Source: Actinoplanes sp040639655 (GTDB taxonomy: Bacteria; Actinomycetota; Actinomycetes; Mycobacteriales; Micromonosporaceae). Taken from it: DNA of 64,000 nucleotides. The notes under the pieces are model-generated. The model was not told the DNA's origin. It did not search any database and worked only from the letters and a program-made list of their open reading frames with translations. The position numbers and the translations under genes were made by a program. Shown here in pieces: positions 58,272-64,000 of the stretch. Location of the stretch: positions 558,001 through 622,000 of the forward strand of contig NZ_JBFAAI010000001.1 of the NCBI RefSeq assembly GCF_040639655.1, in the 5' to 3' direction. Positions within the stretch are counted from its first letter, which is position 1. Each line of letters opens with the position of its first letter.

Positions 58272-58607
58272 ATGAAGCTCGACATCACAATGACGACTCC
58301 GTCGATGCCGCTGACCGCTGCCTGCGCTCTGCCCGTTCTGCTGCCCACCAACGCCGCCCCGTTGGCGTGGTCGGCCGCTGAGCGGACCCAGGTTGAGCTC
58401 GTCCGGGCACTGCCGACCCTGGCAATGCTCGTTCCGGCTCCGCGGGTGCACCAGGTCCAAATCCAGTCCGAGCTGGGCAAGGCCGCTCTGGTGCGCGTCG
58501 AAGGAATCAACGGGACCACTGGCTTCAAGGGCAGCAACAGCACCATCTCCAGCAAGCGCTACACGGATGGTGGCAGCGGTGTCCCGCCTCGAGGAAGGCC
58601 GGTCTGA
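58272..58607 (+). CDS. Leader ORF / small protein upstream of whiB7
   Basis: 111 aa from the ATG at 58272, eight bases after GGAGGAGG; a GTG at 58263 lies inside that site. No known domain. It opens with MKLDITMTTPSMPLTAACAL, has a hydrophobic first half and a Gly/Ser/Thr-rich end. The TGA (58605-58607) lies inside a hairpin and 24 bases before a strong terminator that precedes whiB7. I infer a regulatory leader ORF for ribosome-mediated attenuation, though an independent small protein is not excluded. Confidence 0.6.
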   Translation: MKLDITMTTPSMPLTAACALPVLLPTNAAPLAWSAAERTQVELVRALPTLAMLVPAPRVHQVQIQSELGKAALVRVEGINGTTGFKGSNSTISSKRYTDGGSGVPPRGRPV

Positions 58608-58617
58608 CAAACAGACC
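58601..58617 (+). promoter_or_regulatory. Hairpin over the stop of the whiB7 leader ORF
   Basis: GGTCTG (58601-58606) and CAGACC (58612-58617) pair around ACAAA; the outer bases GCC/GGC (58598-58600, 58621-58623) extend it with a bulge. The leader TGA is in it, so a ribosome ending there would melt it. It is the natural candidate for a structure that competes with, or shields, the downstream terminator. Confidence 0.5.
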
Positions 58618-58630
58618 TCCGGCTCACCTC

Positions 58631-58676
58631 GAGGCCGCGGAACCCCTAACCGGGATCCGCGGCCTCAAATCTTTTT
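58631..58676 (+). terminator. Attenuator-type terminator in the whiB7 leader
   Basis: GAGGCCGCGGA (58631-58641) pairs with TCCGCGGCCTC (58656-58666), with a further CCC/GGG pairing inside, and is followed by AAATCTTTTT. This is a strong intrinsic terminator placed 24 bases after the leader ORF and 75 bases before whiB7, on the same strand. Confidence 0.8.
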
Positions 58677-58751
58677 CCGGCCAAACCGGCCGGATGCAAC
58701 ACCCGAACTGCGATCCAGAAGATCGAGAGAAGAGAGAGGTGACCGGGCTTT

Positions 58752-59114
58752 ATGAGTCTGGCGCTGGCCCCGATCGACCTGACCGTCGACATCGAGGCAA
58801 ACCTGCCCTGTCGGAAGTTCGACCCGGACCTGTGGTTCTCCGACTCCCCGGCCCAGCTTGAGCTGGCCAAGTCGCTCTGCGGGGACTGCCCGCTGCGCGC
58901 CGAGTGCCTGGCCGGTGCGGTCGACCGTGCGGAGCCCTGGGGTGTCTGGGGTGGCGAGATCTTCGAGCGTGGCGCCGTCGTGGCGCGCAAGCGGCCGCGT
59001 GGCCGTCCGCGGAAGGTCGACGTCGCTCGTGACGCCGAGCTGGCTGTCGAGGTGGAAGAGCGCCTCGCTGCCAACGGTCTCGAGTCCCGCAACTCCGTCC
59101 GTCTGGCGGCATGA
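58752..59114 (+). CDS. whiB7: WhiB7 transcriptional activator
   Basis: 120 aa. The Fe-S ligands are Cys20, Cys43, Cys46 and Cys52. EPWGVWGGE (61-69) is the SigA-contact turn, and RGRPRK (83-88) is the AT-hook unique to WhiB7. It activates intrinsic antibiotic-resistance genes when translation is inhibited. A weak AGAGAGGTGA site precedes the ATG. A leader with an ORF and terminator lies upstream and a conserved-looking 47-codon ORF follows. Position after uvrD2 matches mycobacteria. Confidence 0.95.
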   Translation: MSLALAPIDLTVDIEANLPCRKFDPDLWFSDSPAQLELAKSLCGDCPLRAECLAGAVDRAEPWGVWGGEIFERGAVVARKRPRGRPRKVDVARDAELAVEVEERLAANGLESRNSVRLAA

Positions 59115-59190
59115 CATGTACACCCTCCCCGTGACCGAGATCGAGAACCGAAAGCCGAGTACCGAGATGACTTCGAACGGAGACACCAAG

Positions 59191-59334
59191 ATGAGACTCA
59201 TCCAAGAGGCACTGTCGAGAGCTCGAATGCCTCGGCCTCAGCGTGACCGTGCACCTGAGGCTTACCGCTCCGCCCGCCGCATCACCATGGAGGCCCGCAC
59301 CCGGACCTCGCGTGAACTCGGCGCCGGACTCTAA
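59191..59334 (+). CDS. Small basic protein after whiB7
   Basis: 47 aa from the ATG at 59191, seven to eight bases after GGAGA; upstream in-frame ATGs at 59116 and 59167 would extend it. The sequence is basic and helical (MRLIQEALSRARMPRPQRDR, then SARRITMEARTRTSRELGAG), resembling a short nucleic-acid or ribosome-binding peptide. It follows whiB7 without a terminator between, so it should be induced with it. No family is recognised. Confidence 0.6.
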   Translation: MRLIQEALSRARMPRPQRDRAPEAYRSARRITMEARTRTSRELGAGL

Positions 59335-59352
59335 CGACAGTCAACGATGAGA

Positions 59353-59384
59353 AACGGCCCGTCCGCCGATGCGGACGGGCCGTT
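59353..59384. terminator. Terminator of the whiB7 transcript
   Basis: AACGGCCCGTCCGC (59353-59366) and GCGGACGGGCCGTT (59371-59384) pair perfectly around CGAT. It lies between the 47-codon gene and a convergent gene whose stop is at 59399, so it probably serves both. Confidence 0.85.
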
Positions 59385-59398
59385 CGCTTCGTCAGGCC

Positions 59399-60232
59399 TC
59401 AGTTGTACGGAACCGCTGATGCCGGATGCCTTTGAGGCCGATCGAAGTCGCAGTAGACAGTGACCATGGTGCGATTGAGATCGGCATCGGCTGGTACGCC
59501 GGGCTGGCCGGTGTTGGTACTGATCGCATCACTCTTCGCCGGCTCGCAAGCAGACGGCTCCGGTCCGTTGTGCAGGGTACCGCCGATGAGCTGCCCCGAG
59601 CCGGACCGGAACACCATGGACACTCCGCGAGACACCATTGCCGCACATGCGCGCGATTCGACGGTGTAAGCAACCGAGCCGTTGCCGTCCGGCAGCCGTT
59701 TCCCGCTACCCGCGACAAGCGTGGTGGTCACGTCTCCGAGCCCGTCCGTGCCCGTCCCTGCAGCGAGCCACTGATCAGTGCGCATGGTGACCTTCATCGA
59801 GACGATCTGATCTCCGGCTCTCTCCTCCAGAGCGAGGGAGTTCCCCACGGCCACGCTTGCTCCCGGCGCCATGACCGGGATCACCTGGGTTCTGATGCGT
59901 TGATGATTGGCCCAGATCACGGTGCTTCCGTTGGCGTCCAGCGCGTCGAAGGTCACCTCGGTGCGATATGCCGCCCGTCCGGTTGGATTCCGCAGGATTG
60001 CTCCCATGCTTATCCACGGGCTCTCCCCGGTTACTCGGCTGTGTCCCCGCTCGACGATCTCAATACCTGATCCATCAGAGCCCGCATTCATCGCAGACGG
60101 TGTGGCGAGCCGGCACGAAGACTCGCCGGTCGAGGAGCCGCCCGAGTTTCGGGAGGCCAGGACGATACCCGAGATCAGGAGTACAAGGACCAAGCCGGCC
60201 AGCAACCATGTCCTGCGCCGCGTCGCGATCAC
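59399..60232 (-). CDS. Membrane-anchored exported protein of the ESX-like module
   Basis: 277 aa from GTG at 60232 (GGAGAG upstream), overlapping the previous stop. One hydrophobic helix near residues 8-25 (WLLAGLVLVLLISGIVL) anchors a beta-rich outer region with about four Cys. No family recognised and no enzyme motif. Last gene of a four-frame minus-strand unit with WXG-like proteins. GC and codon use are milder than in flanking core genes, which hints at an accessory origin. Confidence 0.65.
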   Translation of the reverse strand: MIATRRRTWLLAGLVLVLLISGIVLASRNSGGSSTGESSCRLATPSAMNAGSDGSGIEIVERGHSRVTGESPWISMGAILRNPTGRAAYRTEVTFDALDANGSTVIWANHQRIRTQVIPVMAPGASVAVGNSLALEERAGDQIVSMKVTMRTDQWLAAGTGTDGLGDVTTTLVAGSGKRLPDGNGSVAYTVESRACAAMVSRGVSMVFRSGSGQLIGGTLHNGPEPSACEPAKSDAISTNTGQPGVPADADLNRTMVTVYCDFDRPQRHPASAVPYN

Positions 60233-61188
60233 AGATTCTCTCCAAGTCCACTGTCGGTGGTGATCGTGGTAGAGGTTTGGTCGGCGAGCCACGGACGCAC
60301 GGCGGTGAACAAATCCTTGTGTGAGGTCACCACGACAAGGCCCATCGCCAATCCGTAGGCGATCTCGGTTTCCTTCTGATGGATCTCGAAGGCGAGAGCG
60401 TTGAGTGCGTTGAGGGTCTGATCGACAATTCCTTGTGCGGTTCCTCCGTCAATGGCTACTTTAGGCGCATCTTCACGCGGTACGGCTCCAGCCGCTTGAG
60501 CCGCGGCGCCGGCCACGGTCAGGGTCAGAGAAGTCGCGGCCGCTGTGGTGGCGATCGCGGCTGCGCCCACACTGAACACCGAAGCTGCGACGGTGAGTGC
60601 GAAGACCTCCATCTTCGGATCGCCGATGCCCCCGGTCGATTGCAGAGCTGTGAGCGCCAGGTGGGCAATCTCATCGACGTTCCGGCGGGCTTCGGTCCAC
60701 AGCGCGATCTCGGCCTTGATAGCTCCGGCCAGGACTGCGAGCAGGGTGAACTGGTTGGCCGTGACCGCCGGCCAAGGCTTGAGGAACTTTCCCTTGAACT
60801 GCTCCGCCGCGACGCCACGCCAATCCTGCATGGCCGCTTCGACCGCGGACATTCCATTCATCACGGGATCCGCGCCGATAAGTCGTTGGGATGCCGGATC
60901 CACATAGCCGTCCCCGCCGGTGGACAGCTTGGCCTGTGCGCTCTCCAGGCGTAGGTAGGTCTCTTGCAGGTCATTCGGGCCGGGTAGTCCGAAGAACGGC
61001 GTGAACATCTGCGCTACACCGGTATAGCGGCGGTAGGTAGAAGCGACGATCAGGTCGGCGGCATCCTCTGCACCGAGCGGTGGATGCCAGGTGCCACCGC
61101 TCTTGTTGAATCCCTGAGCTCGTAGGGATGCGTGGATGGCGAGTTCCTCAAACTTGACGGAGTGTTCAGCCAATTCGAGGTAGCTCAT
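60229..61188 (-). CDS. ESX/WXG-related protein of unknown function
   Basis: 319 aa; the start overlaps the upstream stop (ATGA). Residues about 100-170 hold a helical segment with DWRGVAAEQFKGKF, reminiscent of the W-x-G turn and helix of ESX/EspB-like or polymorphic-toxin N-terminal domains. A hydrophobic Ala/Thr/Val-rich stretch lies near 195-235. The C-terminal region is helical without catalytic motifs. Possibly a type VII secretion substrate or its membrane-linked partner. Confidence 0.6.
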   Translation of the reverse strand: MSYLELAEHSVKFEELAIHASLRAQGFNKSGGTWHPPLGAEDAADLIVASTYRRYTGVAQMFTPFFGLPGPNDLQETYLRLESAQAKLSTGGDGYVDPASQRLIGADPVMNGMSAVEAAMQDWRGVAAEQFKGKFLKPWPAVTANQFTLLAVLAGAIKAEIALWTEARRNVDEIAHLALTALQSTGGIGDPKMEVFALTVAASVFSVGAAAIATTAAATSLTLTVAGAAAQAAGAVPREDAPKVAIDGGTAQGIVDQTLNALNALAFEIHQKETEIAYGLAMGLVVVTSHKDLFTAVRPWLADQTSTTITTDSGLGENL

Positions 61189-61433
61189 CGATGTTCCCCA
61201 GCGCCCGTGTGGCCGGCAACGGCGGCGGCTTTGAGTCTCTCGAACTCCTTCGCTGCAACGGCGTCGTTGAGTCGGTACTCCTCCGAAGCCATGGTCAGCA
61301 CGTCGGCTGTGGCGTTGAGGTTTTCCGCGGTCTCCTTCAGCACCTGCAAGGCCACTTCGGCGAGACGTTCCCAGACGAGACGGACAGGTCCGAAGCTTCC
61401 GCCGAGGCTTTCATGTCGCCACAGGTGCGTCAC
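61185..61433 (-). CDS. WXG100-like protein, second half
   Basis: 82 aa from GTG at 61433, which overlaps the stop of the preceding 44-codon frame (GTGA). It reads as one long helix (VWERLAEVALQVLKETAENL ... VAAKEFERLKAAA), the second helix of a WXG100/EspC-like hairpin. The earlier part of the open frame (to 61520) is noise. Together with the 44-codon frame it would make a normal protein of about 125 residues, so this looks like a split or frameshifted gene. Confidence 0.6.
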   Translation of the reverse strand: MTHLWRHESLGGSFGPVRLVWERLAEVALQVLKETAENLNATADVLTMASEEYRLNDAVAAKEFERLKAAAVAGHTGAGEHR

Positions 61434-61564
61434 ATCCCGGACTCGGCGTCCAGGACCAGGTCGATCACATGCTGGTAGTGGGCGGCAAGAGGTTTGAGTT
61501 CGTACTCGCCGGCTTTCCACAGGTCCACGCAGTCAGCCGCGAGCTCTGCGCCTTCGCTTCCCAT
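61430..61564 (-). CDS. WXG100-like protein, first half
   Basis: 44 aa from the ATG at 61564; in-frame ATGs at 61579 and 61594 are possible too. The sequence MGSEGAELAADCVDLWKAGE is followed by a helix ending VIDLVLDAESGM. It is the size and character of the first helix of an ESX-type protein and stops exactly where the next frame begins. Either a coupled two-gene arrangement or a single gene broken by a frameshift. Confidence 0.55.
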   Translation of the reverse strand: MGSEGAELAADCVDLWKAGEYELKPLAAHYQHVIDLVLDAESGM

Positions 61565-61701
61565 GTCCCCCGCTTCCATCACATTGACCAACATCAGTTG
61601 TTCTTGTGGTGGAGTACGCCATCAGTCGCGGAGGCGTTCAGTCAGTCTTCCGACTACTTGTTCGCACGATGGCTCGCTCTTGGCCGCCTGGCCGGTTGCG
61701 A

Positions 61702-63048
61702 TCAGGAGACCGGGGCGAAGCCGGGGAGCCATTTCTCCAGGATCTCGCGATAGGCGGCCTCGGCCTCCAATTGGGACAGTACGGCGATCGAGCCGAGCGT
61801 CACCCGGTGGATGAGCAAATAGGACGGTGGCAGGTTGAGCTTGCGGCTCAGGGCGTACGCCGGGCCGCGTGGGTTGGCCAGGCGGGCGGCCTCGTTGCGG
61901 ATCCAGCTGCGGGTGAAGCGGAACCGGTCGACCGCGACCGGCTCGATCATCGGGAGGAGGAAGTCGAGCAGGGCCTGGGCGTCCAGGTCGTCGGTGGCCT
62001 TGACGAAGCCTTCCTCGCGCAGACCGTCGACGACCGCGCGGGCGTCGCCGTCGAGGGCCAGCCTCACCAGCCGGCCGATCGGTTCGGGGTGGCCTTCGGG
62101 CAGGCGGGCGACCGCGCCGAAGTCGATGACGCCGAGCCGGCCGTCGGGCAGGATCCGGAAGTTGCCGGGGTGCGGGTCGGCGTGCAGCAGCCCGGCCCGG
62201 GCGGGTGCGGAGAAGTGCAGGATCGCCATCAGGCGGCCGGCTTCGTCGCGCTCCTCGCGGGTGCCGTCGGCGATCACGGCGGACAGCGGGGTGCCGTCGA
62301 CCCACTCGGTGACCAGGATCTGGGGTGCCGATGCCACCACGCGGGGCACGAAGATCTCCGGGTCGTCGTGGTAGGCGGCCGCGAACGTGCGCTGGGTCTC
62401 CGCCTCCATCTCGTAGTCGAGTTCCTCGACGATGCGGTCGCGGAGCTCGGCGATCAGCGGCTTCACGTCCATGCCGGGCTGGATGATCTTGAACATGCCG
62501 GCCAGCCGGGAGAGCTGCTTGAGGTCGGCGACCAGGGCGTCGCCGGCTCCGGGGTACTGCACCTTGACGGCCACCGGCAGCAGTTTCGGCTTCGCGTTGC
62601 GGCGTGCCGGCGGCAGTTTCCAGACAGCGCGGTGCACCTGGCCGATGCTCGCCGCGGCGGCCGGGCTGTCGTCGAACTCGGCGAACCTGTCCCGCCAGTC
62701 CGGTCCGAGCTGTTCGGCGAGGGCCTTGTGCACGTTCGCCACCGGCATCGGCGGCGCCGCTTCCTGGAGCTTGGTCAGGGCCTGGCGGTACGGCCCGGCC
62801 ATCTCGTCGGGCAGGGCGGCCTCGAACACGGAGAGGGCCTGACCGAATTTCATCGCCCCGCCCTTGAGCTGCCCCAGCACACTGAAGAGCTGTTCGGCGG
62901 TGCGCTGCTGGATGTCGGCTGAGATGACGTCGGAGGCGATGCCGACGGCCCGCTTGCCGAGGCCCAGAGCGGCGCGTCCGGCGAAACCGAGCGGGAGTGC
63001 GGCGAGCTTGGCTGTCCGGGATGCGGCGCGGCGCGGTATGTCCGTCAC
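61702..63048 (-). CDS. ABC1/AarF (UbiB-type) atypical kinase
   Basis: 448 aa. The family KxGQ motif (LKGGAMKFGQALS) is near residue 62, followed by AAASIGQVHRAVW, the ATP-site Lys in VAVKVQYPG, ADPHPGNF and VIDFGAVARL of the kinase core. UbiB-type ATPases support lipid and quinone metabolism. In M. tuberculosis a homologue (Rv3197) lies beside whiB7, matching this position about 2.6 kb away, with the ESX-like module in between. Confidence 0.9.
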   Translation of the reverse strand: MTDIPRRAASRTAKLAALPLGFAGRAALGLGKRAVGIASDVISADIQQRTAEQLFSVLGQLKGGAMKFGQALSVFEAALPDEMAGPYRQALTKLQEAAPPMPVANVHKALAEQLGPDWRDRFAEFDDSPAAAASIGQVHRAVWKLPPARRNAKPKLLPVAVKVQYPGAGDALVADLKQLSRLAGMFKIIQPGMDVKPLIAELRDRIVEELDYEMEAETQRTFAAAYHDDPEIFVPRVVASAPQILVTEWVDGTPLSAVIADGTREERDEAGRLMAILHFSAPARAGLLHADPHPGNFRILPDGRLGVIDFGAVARLPEGHPEPIGRLVRLALDGDARAVVDGLREEGFVKATDDLDAQALLDFLLPMIEPVAVDRFRFTRSWIRNEAARLANPRGPAYALSRKLNLPPSYLLIHRVTLGSIAVLSQLEAEAAYREILEKWLPGFAPVS

Positions 63049-63074
63049 CAGATCATTGTTACCGACAGCCGGGC

Positions 63075-63995
63075 CTATCCGGTCCGTCGCAAGGTGGTTT
63101 GGTAGTTATGCGCTGAAGGTCCGGTGAAGGTTGGCCTCCGGCGACGCCGCTGGCAGCCGCACGCGGGGTGCGGAGCCCATGTCCGCCGGCGGAACCGGCC
63201 GGGTGCCGAGATCTCCACAGCCGTGCCCAGCGTCTCCGGCGCGGACCCGTCCAGAAAGGCCAGGACCTCGCCGGTCGCGAACGCGGTGGCGGCGAGCAGC
63301 GTGGTGACGGCGCACAGCTCGGCACCGCCGGGGGTTGTCGCGGACGCGCCCGTCCAGCCCTCGTCACGCTCGCGCCGGTGCAGGTTGACGCAGTTCAGGC
63401 ACGGGGCGCCGGTGGCGGGCACCAGCGGCCCGACCACCGCGACACCGTCGCGGACGGCGACGGCGAGATGTGGCTGGCGCCGCGCGGCGTATCCGGCGGC
63501 GAGGAGGCCGGGCGGCTCGTCGTGGGCGAGTTGCACGATCAACGACGCGGGGGTACGCCGGACCGGGTGCACCGCGGTGCCCGGAGCGGTCCGCAGTATC
63601 GCCGCCTCGACCGCGACGCGTCGCGGGGCACCGACATCCTCGGGCCGGAGCGGGGACCCGGTGAGTTCGGTGGAGCCGACAACCCCGGACAGCTCGGGAT
63701 GCACGTGACCGACGCCGGCCTCGGCCAGGGCGACCGCGATGGTGGCGCCGAGCCGGCCATGGCCGCTGACCACGACCCGGGCTGCCCGGCGCTGCCGCAG
63801 GACGCGCGCGGGCGAGGGGCCGGTCCGTGTGCGGGTGGGCGGGCCGGCCGCGCCGAGGGCCAGTGCGCCCGCCTCAAGGGTGAGCCGATGCCGGGTGGCG
63901 GCGGACAGGGCCGGGGGCAGCAGGGCCGGTGACGGCAGCACCAGACCCACCGAATGGAGCAGGTCCAGCAGGGTGAGTGCCTCGGTGGCGGGCAC
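63075..63995 (-). CDS. ThiF/E1-like protein, possibly continuing beyond the window
   Basis: 306 aa if the GTG at 63995 is the start, but the frame is open to the edge, so the true start may lie outside. A Rossmann segment VVVSGHGRLGATIAVALAEA is near residue 75. A Cys4 zinc site is suggested by CLNCVNLH and the C-terminal CGC. This pattern fits ThiF/MoeB-like proteins and the E1-like partners of cyclodehydratases, but the adenylation arginine and catalytic Cys could not be placed. Neighbour of the ABC1 kinase. Confidence 0.65.
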   Translation of the reverse strand: MPATEALTLLDLLHSVGLVLPSPALLPPALSAATRHRLTLEAGALALGAAGPPTRTRTGPSPARVLRQRRAARVVVSGHGRLGATIAVALAEAGVGHVHPELSGVVGSTELTGSPLRPEDVGAPRRVAVEAAILRTAPGTAVHPVRRTPASLIVQLAHDEPPGLLAAGYAARRQPHLAVAVRDGVAVVGPLVPATGAPCLNCVNLHRRERDEGWTGASATTPGGAELCAVTTLLAATAFATGEVLAFLDGSAPETLGTAVEISAPGRFRRRTWAPHPACGCQRRRRRPTFTGPSAHNYQTTLRRTG

Positions 63996-64000
63996 GCCGA

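Overview
The window is chromosomal DNA from a high-GC actinomycete. Mycothiol genes (mshB, a mycoredoxin), WhiB7, AdnAB, UvrD2, the succinylase lysine branch (dapC/D/E), GTG/TTG starts and several likely leaderless genes all point to Actinomycetota. The protein families and the gene neighbourhood resemble Micromonosporaceae (Actinoplanes-like), which is an inference. I saw no rRNA, tRNA, CRISPR array, insertion sequence or prophage; the region reads as core chromosome with a few accessory islands.

Layout. 1-6052: one long minus-strand operon with a branched-chain-amino-acid-type ABC importer (livG, F, H, M and a lipoprotein) followed by two short-chain dehydrogenases; its promoter carries a perfect palindrome over the -10 box. 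6180-9959: AlkB-like dioxygenase, an MFS exporter divergent from its TetR-type regulator, a GNAT acetyltransferase. 10249-14009: succinate dehydrogenase sdhC-sdhA-sdhB. 14201-17677: TldE/TldD protease pair and a Uma2 nuclease-fold protein. 17746-19506: an S9-like protein that lacks its catalytic residues. 19600-24021: mshB, membrane proteins, GNAT, ferredoxin fdxA and dapC. 24149-26162: SIMPL-domain and DUF4407 proteins. 26179-29392: an array of small exported proteins, four of them related to each other and vaguely TasA/camelysin-like. 29902-33320: methyltransferase, MerR/sliding-clamp fusion, and a divergent lysE/lysG pair. 33322-37114: dapD, dapE, two LOG proteins.

37207-44870: adnA-adnB, both with repeat-rich insertions. 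44917-47729: a conserved unknown, a cold-shock protein, an acyltransferase, an anchored unknown. 47726-50862: Rrf2 regulator plus a sulfonate-type ABC importer. 51129-54696: active/inactive M16 peptidase pair and NudC-like Nudix. 54752-59334: PhyH dioxygenase, mycoredoxin, uvrD2, then whiB7 preceded by a long leader holding an ORF and a terminator. 59399-61564: a small ESX/WXG-like module with an apparently split first gene. 61702-63995: ABC1 (UbiB-type) kinase and a ThiF-like protein that reaches the right edge.

Several units fit together. Lysine: dapC, dapD and dapE make meso-diaminopimelate/lysine, while LysG/LysE, just beside dapD, sense and export basic amino acids. Thiol redox: mshB makes mycothiol and Mrx1 uses it. 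DNA repair: AdnAB and UvrD2, with AlkB-like repair elsewhere. The adnA-adnB ... nudC, mrx1, uvrD2, whiB7, ABC1-kinase order recalls the M. tuberculosis Rv3202c-Rv3197 region, and mshB ... fdx, dapC, dapD, dapE, LOG recalls Rv1170-Rv1205 (from memory, not searched).

The most interesting candidates are the exported-protein array (26179-29392), the whiB7 leader (58136-58751), the split ESX-like module (59399-61564), the MerR/sliding-clamp fusion, and three very short ORFs with strong ribosome sites that end inside the start codon of livF, sdhA and an exported-protein gene.
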